Assembly (NCBI GenBank): GCA_028293775.1
Contig: JAQGOD010000294.1
Coordinates: 1 to 10,085 of the forward strand
From: Gammaproteobacteria bacterium
Lineage (GTDB): Bacteria > Pseudomonadota > Gammaproteobacteria > Steroidobacterales > Steroidobacteraceae
DNA length: 10,085 nt
Direction: 5' to 3'
Shown: piece by piece, positions 1 to 7,237 of the stretch
How positions within the stretch are numbered: position 1 is the stretch's first letter
How the letters are laid out: every line of letters begins with the position of its first letter
Made by a program: the position numbers and the translations under genes
Notes under the pieces: model-generated
What the model was told of the DNA's origin: nothing
Database searches by the model: none
Seen by the model: the letters and a program-made list of their open reading frames with translations, nothing else

Positions 1-1
1 C

Positions 2-532
2 GAAGAGCTGGGCTCGGTGGTCGGCGAGGCCAACATTGCTACCCGTCAAAGGGCGCTCGAGCTGATGACGACGATCAATATCCCTAAGGTGATGCAAGAC
101 ATCGACGCGCTCGTCGCGTTTGCCGAGACCGATCAGGCGGCTTCCAAGGGCCCAATGGGATGCGTCGGCTATTGCATGAGCGGCCCCTACGCCATCAACG
201 CGGCGGCCCGTCATCCGGAACGAATTCGCGCCGCAGCCTCGATGTACGGTGTGGCGCTGGTGACTGACCGTGCTGACAGTCCGCATCTCGCCGCGCAACG
301 CACCGACGCGCGGCTGTATTTCGGATGCGCCGAAAACGATCACTATGCGCCCCTGGAGATGGTTGAAAAGCTGCGCGCCGAACTTGCCGCCAAGCGCGCG
401 AATGCCGAAGTGGAGATTTATCCGGGTGCGCAGCACGGCTTCGCCTTCCCCTCGCGTCCCGCTTACGACAAGCCCTCGGCGGAGCGGCACTGGGAACGCT
501 TGTTCACGCTGTTCGGGGCGGAACTGAAGTGA
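2..532 (+). CDS. Dienelactone hydrolase family protein (3' part, 5' end outside window)
   Basis: This is an alpha/beta-fold hydrolase of the dienelactone hydrolase family. The reading frame is open to the left edge (codons from base 2), so the true start lies outside the window and the GTG at 17 is internal. The catalytic triad can be placed: the nucleophile motif GYCMSG has its Cys codon at 173-175, the Asp is in ENDHYAP (codon 338-340), and the His is in GAQHGFAFP (codon 434-436). The Asp-to-His spacing of about 32 residues fits the family. Classical members hydrolyse dienelactone in chlorocatechol breakdown, but many homologues act on other or unknown esters and lactones; no neighbouring aromatic-degradation gene supports that role here. 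The stop TGA overlaps the GTG start of the NUDIX gene by 4 bp, so the two are probably co-translated. Family call is firm; substrate unknown. Confidence 0.88.
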   Translation, partial: EELGSVVGEANIATRQRALELMTTINIPKVMQDIDALVAFAETDQAASKGPMGCVGYCMSGPYAINAAARHPERIRAAASMYGVALVTDRADSPHLAAQRTDARLYFGCAENDHYAPLEMVEKLRAELAAKRANAEVEIYPGAQHGFAFPSRPAYDKPSAERHWERLFTLFGAELK

Positions 533-1293
533 GCGCGACGACCAATGAGCGCGAGGTGACACCGCGGCTTGCGGCAACCACGATTCTGGTGCGTGCACGC
601 GGATCTCAGCCTGAAATGCTTCTCTTGAAGCGCGGCGCACATGCTCGATTCATGCCCAATGCCTATGTGTTCGCGGGCGGCGCGATCGATGCCGGCGATG
701 AGGGCGCCGACATCTATGAGTTGTGCGCGGGGTTGGATGACCGCGCTGCCAGCGAGCGGCTGGCGTTGCCATCGAACGGGCTGCGATTTTTCGTTGCGGC
801 CGTGCGCGAGGCGTTCGAGGAATGCGGCCTATTGCTGGCTTATGGGCCGACCGGAGAGTGGGTGGACCTGTCAATTTGGGATGAAGCGCACGTGCGGGAA
901 GCGCGGCTGCAAATATCGGCGGGGCGGCTGGATCTGGCGGCGCTTTGCGAAACGCACGGCTGGCGCCTGGCGGTGGACAAGCTGACCTTTTTCAGTCATT
1001 GGATTACACCTCCCGGAAAGCTGCGCTTCGACACGCGATTTTTCTTGAGCCTGGCGCCGCCGCGGCAACACGCCTTCCTGGCCGGCGATGAAATGTCCGA
1101 GCTCGTGTGGCGCACCGCGGCCGAGGCCTTGTCCGAGCACGCCAACCACCAGCTGCTGCTCATGTTTCCCACCCGTGCGATTTTGAAGGAGATCGCCGCG
1201 TGCAAAGATATCGATGACTTGTTTGACTATGCGAGCCGGCCGCGCACGATTGTGCCCATCACGCCGGTGCTACCCCGGGAAATCGCGCGCTAG
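529..1293 (+). CDS. NUDIX hydrolase with interrupted Nudix box (NUDT19-like)
   Basis: This 254-residue NUDIX-fold protein is expected to hydrolyse a nucleoside diphosphate linked to another moiety, with divalent metal bound by the Nudix box. The first half of the box is visible at residues 50-58 (GGAIDAGDE) and the second half at 93-100 (REAFEECG). About 35 residues separate these halves where the canonical box has about 7, an insertion known in the eukaryotic CoA diphosphatase NUDT19/RP2p and its bacterial relatives. The chosen GTG start at 529 overlaps the upstream stop (GTGA), and the conserved beta-strand LAATTILVRA begins soon after, so the start fits both coupling and domain boundaries. 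A purine-rich GGGGCGG lies about 8 bases upstream. A CoA-type substrate is a family-based inference only; next to an esterase-like gene it might serve acyl or nucleotide by-product clearance. The stop interlocks with that of the convergent ligase gene. Confidence 0.85.
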   Translation: MSATTNEREVTPRLAATTILVRARGSQPEMLLLKRGAHARFMPNAYVFAGGAIDAGDEGADIYELCAGLDDRAASERLALPSNGLRFFVAAVREAFEECGLLLAYGPTGEWVDLSIWDEAHVREARLQISAGRLDLAALCETHGWRLAVDKLTFFSHWITPPGKLRFDTRFFLSLAPPRQHAFLAGDEMSELVWRTAAEALSEHANHQLLLMFPTRAILKEIAACKDIDDLFDYASRPRTIVPITPVLPREIAR

Positions 1294-2846
1294 TCCTTTG
1301 CGGCGCTGGATTGAGCAGCGTATATCTTGCGCACGGCATCCATGTCATCGGCCTCTTCGACGCGCTTGTCATCTCGGTAGCGCTTCACGCGCGCGAGCCG
1401 CAGGGCGAGGCCGCCGGGATAGCGAATGCTGGCTTGTAAATCACTGAATGCAATTTCCACGACCAGCTCCGGGCGGACATACACGGTCATTTCATCGCGT
1501 CGAATCTCGCTTGCCAGGAACTGATCCGTTTGCCAGGCGAGCAGTGTGTCGGTGAGTCCTTTGAAGGTCTTGCCGAGCATGACGTACTCGCCCGTCGTGG
1601 GATCGAGCGCGCCCAGATGCAGGTTGGAAAGCTTGCCGGTGCGCCGGCCGCTGCCCCATTCGGCGGCGAGCACGACCAGATCCAGTGTGTGAACGCGCTT
1701 GATCTTGAGCCAACTTGCGCCGCGATTGCCGGCCTCGTAGGGCGCATCAAGCGCCTTTGCCATGACGCCTTCGTGGCCCGCGGCGATGGCGGCGTCATAG
1801 AAAGCGCGGGCCGCCGGCTCGGATGAAGTGACCAGCCGCGGAATCATCAGCGATGCGGGAACCGCTTTGGCCAGCGCTTCAACGCGCTCTTGGGTCGAGC
1901 GATTCGCGATACTTTCATCCTCGAATCTCAGGCAGTCGAAAAAGAAGGCTTGGATGGGCAAGCTCGTGCGCGATTCTTCTACATTGAGCTTGCGGCCGAA
2001 GCGCTTCATCGTCACTTGGAAAGGGTGCGGCCGCCCGCCGGCGTCGAATGCGATGGCCTCGCCATCGAGCACCAGCGAGTGCGCCGAAAACGTCCGCGCA
2101 AGCTCCACGATCTCGGGTATCGCAGCGGAAATTTCGTTCAGGCTGCGGGTATAGATGCGCACCTCGGAGCCCAGCTTGTGCACCTGAATACGCGCTCCAT
2201 CCATCTTCCACTCGAACGCGGCCTCGCCGTGAATCTGCTGCAAGGCTTCATCCGCATCGACTGCCGTTTGCGCCAGCATGGGCGAAACCGGCGAGAACAG
2301 CTCGAGCTGGAATCGTGCCAGCGCCGCCGCGCCCTCGCGCATGGCTGCATTTGCAACCGCGCCCAAACTCGGGGAATACATGGCGGCGCGGCGCACCTCT
2401 GCAACGGGCAATTCCGCGGCAGCCGCGATTGTATCGACCATGATTCCCGCCAATGCGCCCTGGCGCAGCTCGCCGACAATTAAGCGCTGCAGGAATTCTT
2501 GTTCATCGGCCGTCGCAAGCCCGAACAACTCCTCGAGCGAGGCCGAGCGGCGCGCTGCCGATCCGGTGCCCTGGATTGCCGCGAGCTCCGTAAGACGCCG
2601 GTCCACCTCTGCAATCGACAGCGTCTCCCGTGTCGTAGGGGGCGTCGAGGCGGCGGCGCGCACGGATGAGAAACCCACGCCGATTTTGCCCTGAGGGATC
2701 TCGCCCGACAGATAATGCACGCCGGTATCGATTTCTTCCGGTGCGAGGGAACGCAGCAGCGAGGACAATTCCCGTATCTTGGTTTTTCGCGAGGCGCTGG
2801 CGCCCACTCGCTGCGACGCGCGCACGATTTCGGCGAGAAACGTCAC
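1290..2846 (-). CDS. ligB: ATP-dependent DNA ligase, LigB type
   Basis: ATP-dependent DNA ligase of 518 residues that seals nicks through a lysine-AMP intermediate. An N-terminal ligase-associated domain (about 1-180, with LSGEIPQGKIGVG) precedes the nucleotidyltransferase core. Motif I is KMDGAR with the adenylated Lys at 214; DGE at 261-263, FFFD at 301-304, EGVMAK at 359-364 (motif IV) and LKIK at 380-383 (motif V) are intact. A C-terminal OB domain carries GSGRRTGKLSNLHLGA and RYPGGLALR. The whole layout closely resembles mycobacterial LigB (Rv3062) from memory; the symbol follows that usage and must not be confused with the NAD-dependent LigB of E. coli. It is unlike the Lhr-associated ligase of the cisplatin-response operon. 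The GTG start at 2846 overlaps the alpha/beta hydrolase stop by 4 bp, so it is the last gene of the ku-ligD cluster and may act as a back-up or specialised sealing enzyme there. Confidence 0.93.
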   Translation of the reverse strand: MTFLAEIVRASQRVGASASRKTKIRELSSLLRSLAPEEIDTGVHYLSGEIPQGKIGVGFSSVRAAASTPPTTRETLSIAEVDRRLTELAAIQGTGSAARRSASLEELFGLATADEQEFLQRLIVGELRQGALAGIMVDTIAAAAELPVAEVRRAAMYSPSLGAVANAAMREGAAALARFQLELFSPVSPMLAQTAVDADEALQQIHGEAAFEWKMDGARIQVHKLGSEVRIYTRSLNEISAAIPEIVELARTFSAHSLVLDGEAIAFDAGGRPHPFQVTMKRFGRKLNVEESRTSLPIQAFFFDCLRFEDESIANRSTQERVEALAKAVPASLMIPRLVTSSEPAARAFYDAAIAAGHEGVMAKALDAPYEAGNRGASWLKIKRVHTLDLVVLAAEWGSGRRTGKLSNLHLGALDPTTGEYVMLGKTFKGLTDTLLAWQTDQFLASEIRRDEMTVYVRPELVVEIAFSDLQASIRYPGGLALRLARVKRYRDDKRVEEADDMDAVRKIYAAQSSAAKD

Positions 2847-3532
2847 GTGGGCGCTATCTTCTCGACCCAGCTTGCGAGTGCATCGAGCATCTCATCGTTG
2901 ATTTGCTCCTGGGTTAGATGGCTGCGGGCAGGGACACGAAAGGAGTGGTCGGCAGTGGGAAGCACGCGCAAGGTCGCGAAATCACCTAGCCGTGAGATGA
3001 CCGGGTTCAAAAGCGCAGGTTGCGCGAACTCATCGCGTGCGCCCTGCACAAACAGCATCGGGATGCGGACTTTCGACAGATGCTCGGCGCGTGCATCGGA
3101 AGGTTGCTTCGGCGGATGAAGCGGGAAGCCTAGGAAGATCAAGCCGCGGACTTCGGCCAGTGGAATGGCCGACTGCGCCTGCGATGTCATGCGTCCGCCG
3201 AACGACTTTCCACCGGCGAACAGCGCGACAGAGGGCAGCAGCTGGCGAGCCCCCTGCACGGCAGCGCGTACGGTGGCATGACAAAGCGCGGGAGGATCCG
3301 GCCTTCTGCCGAGCTTTTCCATGTACGGAAATTGATAGCGCAATGTAGCGATGCGCCGCGCCGCAAGATCGTTCGCCAAATTCTCCATGAAGGGGTGCAC
3401 CATCCCGGCCCCCGCGCCGTGCGCCACCACGAAGCATGCTTTGGGTTCCGCCGGGGTCATCAAGATTCCCGACACTCGCGTCCCAGAGCCAACCTCAATG
3501 TCCAAGGCTTGCGTGTTGTGCTCGCTGCCCAT
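2843..3532 (-). CDS. Alpha/beta hydrolase, KANL3/Tex30-like family
   Basis: Serine alpha/beta hydrolase of 229 residues. Visible elements are an oxyanion-type loop HGAGAGMVHPFM (about 38-49), the nucleophile elbow GGKSFGGR with Ser110, the acid loop GARDEF with Asp167, and the His loop ADHSF with His196. The HGAGAGM and GKSFGG signatures match the small cytosolic family that includes eukaryotic Tex30 and the KANL3 domain; substrates of bacterial members are unknown to me. No signal peptide is visible. The frame stays open upstream to 3961, but that extension lies wholly inside ligD and is low-complexity and basic. ATG at 3532 is chosen because it lies 2 bp after the ligD stop and directly precedes the first predicted strand. 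No strong ribosome site is present, which suggests translational coupling. Its place between two DNA ligase genes, joined to both, is the odd point; a repair role is inference only. Confidence 0.88.
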   Translation of the reverse strand: MGSEHNTQALDIEVGSGTRVSGILMTPAEPKACFVVAHGAGAGMVHPFMENLANDLAARRIATLRYQFPYMEKLGRRPDPPALCHATVRAAVQGARQLLPSVALFAGGKSFGGRMTSQAQSAIPLAEVRGLIFLGFPLHPPKQPSDARAEHLSKVRIPMLFVQGARDEFAQPALLNPVISRLGDFATLRVLPTADHSFRVPARSHLTQEQINDEMLDALASWVEKIAPT

Positions 3533-3534
3533 GG

Positions 3535-5430
3535 TTAGCCGCGTGTGATCCGTTTGATGGCGTCGGCCAGCGGACGTGCGCCCGCGCCGTAATTTTCCCA
3601 GTGTTTGAGTTTGTTCAGTAGCCGCGGCGCGGTGCGTAATGTGAAGGACTGGGAGTCCAGTCCTTTCTTCACGTTTCGCCACTCGACCGGCATCGATACG
3701 GGTGCCCCATCCCGGGCTCTCGGGGAGAGCACCGCCACCGCAGTCGCGGTGCGGTCGTTTCTTAAGTAGTCCAAAAATATTCTGCCGGAGCGCTTTGCCT
3801 TGGACATGTTGTCCAGATAGCGCGTTGGACTGTCGTGCGCCATTTGCGCGCACACAAGGTGTGCGAAATTCTTGGCGATGGGCCATCCCACGGCTTTCTT
3901 GCCGGCGCTCAAGGGCGTGACGACGTGCAAGCCCTTGCCGCCGGTGGTCTTGCAGAAACACACCAGGCCTATCTTCTCCAAGCGTTCGCGTATGTCATGC
4001 GCGGCCGCTATGACGGCGTCGAATGGGACATCGGGTGCCGGGTCCAAATCAAAGACCAATCGGCCGGCAACCTCGGGCGCGTCCGGCGCGCAATTCCAAG
4101 GATGCAACTCCAACCCACCGATTTGAGCGACGGCGGCGAGCGCTTCGACGCGGTCGATTTGCACATAGGCGGCCTTGTCGCCGCGTACTTTGACGAAGTC
4201 GAACAAGTCGGACATGCCGGGCATGGCGTGGCGCTGAAAAAAATGCTCGCCCGTCAAGCCATCCGGCGCGCGCACCAGTGAACACGGACGGCCCTTAAGA
4301 TGCGGCAGCAGCCATTCGCCCACCTGCTCAAAGTAGTGAGCGAGATCGAGTTTCGTGATTGCCGCCTCGCCCGCCGCCGCGGGCCATAACACTTTGGCCG
4401 GGTTGGAGATGGTCACGCCGTGTACCGTTGCTAACCCGTCGGCTGTCCGTTTGCGAGGAGCCGTTCCTTGAATCAGCTTTCGGACCGTCGCCGGCGTTTC
4501 CGCTACGACGTCCTTCGGATCCTTGTCCTCCCGCAAGCCCTTGAAAGCCGCTTGCCGAATCATTCGCGATGCCGTCCAACCCTCGAACTCGATTTCCGCG
4601 ATCAAAGCGGGCTTGAGCCACCGCACGTTGCTCTCTTGTCGAGGCGCATTGGGACCGGCGAAAGGGCTGGTCTCACGGGTGAGCCTTTGCAATTTAGGCA
4701 GCAGCATTTTTACCGCTTCGCGCCCGTAGCCGGTGCCGATTCGGCCCACGTAGACCAATTGGCCGTCGCGATTGACGCCCGCCAACAAGGATCGCAACGT
4801 ACCTTCCTCCGTCGTCCAGCCGCCGAGGATGACCTCTTGGCCCGCCCGGCATTTGGCTTTGACCCAACTGTTGCCACGGCCCGAGTAATAGGGTGCGTCG
4901 AGCTTTTTGGAAATGATGCCCTCCAGTCCGATCTCGCAGGCTGAGGCGAGAACCGCGTTGGCATCGGACACCAGATGCGGGACATAGCGGATCGGTCCAT
5001 CGGACTTTTGAACGCTCAAGAATTTCTCGAGGCGGCTTTTGCGCTCGCTCAAGGGCAGGGTACGCAAATCCTTGCGTCCCTCGAACAAAAAGTCGAACAC
5101 GTAGTAGATCAGCTGGTCGGTCTTTTGCTCGGACAGCGCGGTCTGCAACGCGCCGAAATTCGGCAGCTGTTGCTCATCAAGCGCCACGATTTCCCCATCA
5201 ATGATGCAGTCGGACAGGCCTGCGCCTTGCTTGGCCACCGCGCCGAAGCGATCGGTCCAGTCAAGACCCTTTCGCGTACGAATCACTGCGCTGCCGCTTT
5301 TCACCCTGAGCTGTGCGCGGTAGCCGTCGAACTTGACCTCATGGGCCCACCCGGCTTGCGTCGGAGGTCGGTCGACCAGTTTGCTCAGTTGAGGCTCGAT
5401 GAAGGAGGGGATTTCGCGCTTCGCTATCAC
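3535..5430 (-). CDS. ligD: DNA ligase D, LIG-POL form without phosphoesterase domain
   Basis: This is the multidomain end-joining enzyme LigD, which works with Ku to fill and seal double-strand breaks. Residues about 5-320 are the ATP-dependent ligase: motif I KFDGYR with adenylated Lys33, DGE at 78-80, FDFLF from 112, EGIISKK at 170-176, WVKAK at 189-193 and an OB domain to about 315. After a short basic linker (RKRTAD, 326-331), residues about 338-620 are the primase-polymerase domain: HFFQRH at 396-401, ELHPWN at 441-446, the metal pair DLD at 461-463, TTGGKGLHV from 495, and FLDYLRND with a further Asp at 554. At 631 residues it lacks the N-terminal 3'-phosphoesterase domain of the Pseudomonas PE-LIG-POL enzyme (about 840) and matches the LIG-POL layout of Bacillus LigD. 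The GTG start overlaps the upstream MerR/TPR stop by 4 bp; no phosphoesterase sequence is encoded upstream in this frame. Confidence 0.95.
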   Translation of the reverse strand: MIAKREIPSFIEPQLSKLVDRPPTQAGWAHEVKFDGYRAQLRVKSGSAVIRTRKGLDWTDRFGAVAKQGAGLSDCIIDGEIVALDEQQLPNFGALQTALSEQKTDQLIYYVFDFLFEGRKDLRTLPLSERKSRLEKFLSVQKSDGPIRYVPHLVSDANAVLASACEIGLEGIISKKLDAPYYSGRGNSWVKAKCRAGQEVILGGWTTEEGTLRSLLAGVNRDGQLVYVGRIGTGYGREAVKMLLPKLQRLTRETSPFAGPNAPRQESNVRWLKPALIAEIEFEGWTASRMIRQAAFKGLREDKDPKDVVAETPATVRKLIQGTAPRKRTADGLATVHGVTISNPAKVLWPAAAGEAAITKLDLAHYFEQVGEWLLPHLKGRPCSLVRAPDGLTGEHFFQRHAMPGMSDLFDFVKVRGDKAAYVQIDRVEALAAVAQIGGLELHPWNCAPDAPEVAGRLVFDLDPAPDVPFDAVIAAAHDIRERLEKIGLVCFCKTTGGKGLHVVTPLSAGKKAVGWPIAKNFAHLVCAQMAHDSPTRYLDNMSKAKRSGRIFLDYLRNDRTATAVAVLSPRARDGAPVSMPVEWRNVKKGLDSQSFTLRTAPRLLNKLKHWENYGAGARPLADAIKRITRG

Positions 5431-6284
5431 GCGCCTTGATCCATCATTCGGCGGTAGGCGAGCAGATGGCGCAGCGATGCTTTCGGATCTTTCGCTCGCT
5501 CGTATAGCCGCGCCAGGTTGAAGTGCGCATCCGGGAATTGTGGATCGAGCGCCAACGCCTCGCGATAGGCGACAATCGCCTCGGGCTCGCGTCCCAAATC
5601 TTCGAGCAGCACGGCGAGATTGAATACCAGGAACGGCTCTGCCTGCCCGCCGAATCGGTAGACTTGCTCGGCCTCCGCCAGGCGCCCGTCCAAATGCAGC
5701 AACCTGCCCAAATTGATGCGCGCTTCCAGATGACTCGGATCGGCTTTGAGGATTGCTTCGTAGGCGCTGCGCGCCTGTTGCGGATCGCGGTCCTCCAGCA
5801 TCAGAGCGTCAGCGTAAAGCTCATCGGAGGACGCGCCGGGCGCCGACGCGCCGGACGGCGCTGCGCCGGGCGCCGACGCGCCTTCAGGAGAACGGGTTTC
5901 CTGGCGCGTAATCACATGCAGGCGGCCCTTCTCCTCGACGATTTCCAGCGCCAGTGCGTACTGGCCCGAGTCCGACTCGCGCAGCGTCTGACCCTCGCGG
6001 ATGGCGATTCGATTGCCGAGCGCGGTGAGAGAAAGTTGATTCAGCGCTGAATCGGCCGGCAACGCCGAACGCAGCTCGTGTAAGGTCTTGTTGATCCGAT
6101 GCGATGAGATCTTCGCTGCCCGAAGCGCACTCGCGGTGCGCAGCACGACCAAGTCGTGAAACGAATAGTGCAGCCTACCCGCGCGCCTGACCGGATTGAT
6201 GTTGCCTGCGCGTGCTAAAGCACGAACGGCGGAAGACGGCAACCCGAACAGCCGTTCCAGGTCTTTGCTGTCGTAGGCATGCAT
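5427..6284 (-). CDS. MerR-type HTH protein fused to TPR repeats, in the ku-ligD cluster
   Basis: A 285-residue protein of unknown function. Residues about 4-55 look like a MerR-type winged helix: YDSKDLERLFGLPSSAVRAL is the recognition region and RRAGRLHYSFHDLVVLR the wing. A middle part (60-130) has helix then strand character. A linker of about 20 Ala/Pro/Gly/Ser residues (132-153) contains two copies of a 10-residue unit GASAPGA. Residues about 156-282 form roughly three to four tetratricopeptide repeats (ARSAYEAILKADPSHLEARI, AEAEQVYR, AIVAYREALALDPQFPDAHFNLARLY), usually a protein-binding scaffold. ATG at 6284 is preferred because it follows the ku stop by 1 bp and starts right at the HTH; the frame extends to 6329 but that would overlap ku. 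It overlaps ligD by 4 bp. It could autoregulate the cluster, or be a DNA- and partner-binding accessory of Ku/LigD; the sequence does not decide. Confidence 0.87.
   Translation of the reverse strand: MHAYDSKDLERLFGLPSSAVRALARAGNINPVRRAGRLHYSFHDLVVLRTASALRAAKISSHRINKTLHELRSALPADSALNQLSLTALGNRIAIREGQTLRESDSGQYALALEIVEEKGRLHVITRQETRSPEGASAPGAAPSGASAPGASSDELYADALMLEDRDPQQARSAYEAILKADPSHLEARINLGRLLHLDGRLAEAEQVYRFGGQAEPFLVFNLAVLLEDLGREPEAIVAYREALALDPQFPDAHFNLARLYERAKDPKASLRHLLAYRRMMDQGA
5833..5882. repeat. 30-bp-period direct repeat inside the MerR/TPR gene
   Basis: A 20-base sequence beginning GCGCCGGGCG occurs exactly at 5833-5852 and again at 5863-5882, a period of 30 bases or ten codons. It encodes the doubled GASAPGA unit in the linker between the HTH half and the TPR half. 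The period keeps the frame, so copy number could vary and change linker length without breaking the protein. Confidence 0.8.
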
Positions 6285-6285
6285 C

Positions 6286-7155
6286 TCATCTTCGAGCGGA
6301 CTTGCGCGCGGACCCTTGCCCGGCCGCACGCTTGGGCGCCTTGCGCTCCTTCAGATCGGCGGACTTCGATCCGCGTGCATCGATGCTGGCGCGCAGCGCT
6401 TCCATCAGGTCGATCACATTGCCGCTCTTGGCCGCAACCGGACCTTCGGCAATGGAGACTTCCTTGCCCTCGACCTTTTTCTGGATGGCTGCTTGCACGC
6501 GGGCACGATGCTCATCGGTGAATTCGTTGGGGTCAAAACGCTTTGCCGCCAAATGCTCGATCAGTTGCTGGGCTAGCTTCAACTCGGGTTCGGACACCGG
6601 CGCGGGCTCGATCCCCAAATCCTTCAGCTCGCGCACCTCGGCTTTGAAATGCAATTGATGCAGCGCCAATCCATCTTCGATGGGTCTGATGACCACGATG
6701 TGTTCCTTGCCCCGCGAGATCCAGCGGCCGACGGCGCATTGGCGCTGCTTGCGAAGCGCCGTCGCCAGCAAGGTGTAAGGCTTCGCGCCTCCCTTGTCGG
6801 GAGCCAAATAATAGGTGCCGTCGAAGTACATCGGGTCCACCGATTCCAGCGGAACGAACTGACCGATGTCGATGGCGTGGCTGGTCGTATCCTCGAGCGC
6901 CTTCAATTCCTCGGGGCTGAAGATTACATACTGGTCTTTGGCAAACTCATAGCCCTTTACCATTTCGGAGCGCTCCACGAGCTTGCCGTCATTGACGGCA
7001 ACATACTGCTGCTTGACCCGAGAGCTGTCTTTTTGCCGCAGCAGATTAAAAGAGATTCGCTCGGAGGACACGGTGGCCGAATAGAGCTTCACCGGAATAG
7101 CGACAAGCCCGAATGAGATTGTCAGTGAAGCGATTGATCGAGCCTGAGTAGCCAT
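6286..7155 (-). CDS. ku: Non-homologous end joining protein Ku
   Basis: Bacterial Ku, a homodimeric ring protein that binds DNA double-strand ends and recruits LigD. The 289-residue product has the typical core: N-terminal SIASLTISFGLVAIPVKLYSA, the FNLL, QQYVAV and VKGYEF segments, the DIGQFVPLESVDPMYFDGTYYLAP stretch (about 96-119), and the HFKAEVRELKDLGI region. A helical part with EEL-type partner contacts (about 187-256) ends in a Lys/Arg-rich tail (262-289, KSADLKERKAPKRAAG), as in other bacterial Ku proteins where basic tails aid DNA binding. ATG at 7155 begins the conserved N-terminus; an AGGGA ribosome-site candidate lies at 7166-7170, 10 bases upstream. It is the first gene of the five-gene cluster and has 259 bp of non-coding DNA upstream, the likely place of the cluster's promoter. 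No clear sigma-70 promoter could be read there. Confidence 0.96.
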   Translation of the reverse strand: MATQARSIASLTISFGLVAIPVKLYSATVSSERISFNLLRQKDSSRVKQQYVAVNDGKLVERSEMVKGYEFAKDQYVIFSPEELKALEDTTSHAIDIGQFVPLESVDPMYFDGTYYLAPDKGGAKPYTLLATALRKQRQCAVGRWISRGKEHIVVIRPIEDGLALHQLHFKAEVRELKDLGIEPAPVSEPELKLAQQLIEHLAAKRFDPNEFTDEHRARVQAAIQKKVEGKEVSIAEGPVAAKSGNVIDLMEALRASIDARGSKSADLKERKAPKRAAGQGSARKSARR

Positions 7156-7237
7156 GGTGACACCATCCCTAACAATAATGAGTGCGGTTCTTTCTGATTT
7201 TATTGAACAAACGCGCGCAAGACCTTCGATTACTTAC

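Noticed and set aside
1890..2483. 197-codon open frame on the + strand opposite ligB
   Set aside because: No recognisable domain; antisense shadow of a well-supported ligase gene in GC-rich DNA.
3533..3961. N-terminal extension of the alpha/beta hydrolase frame, giving a 372-residue protein
   Set aside because: It lies entirely within ligD on the same strand, is basic low-complexity sequence with no domain, and ATG 3532 sits 2 bp after the ligD stop at the proper domain boundary.
5833..5882. Direct repeats considered as a CRISPR or mobile-element trace
   Set aside because: Only two copies, 10-base spacing, in frame and coding an Ala/Pro/Gly linker; a simple tandem duplication explains it.
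6285..6329. Upstream start for the MerR/TPR protein adding 15 residues
   Set aside because: It would overlap the 3' end of ku by 44 bases; ATG 6284 directly after the ku stop begins at the HTH.
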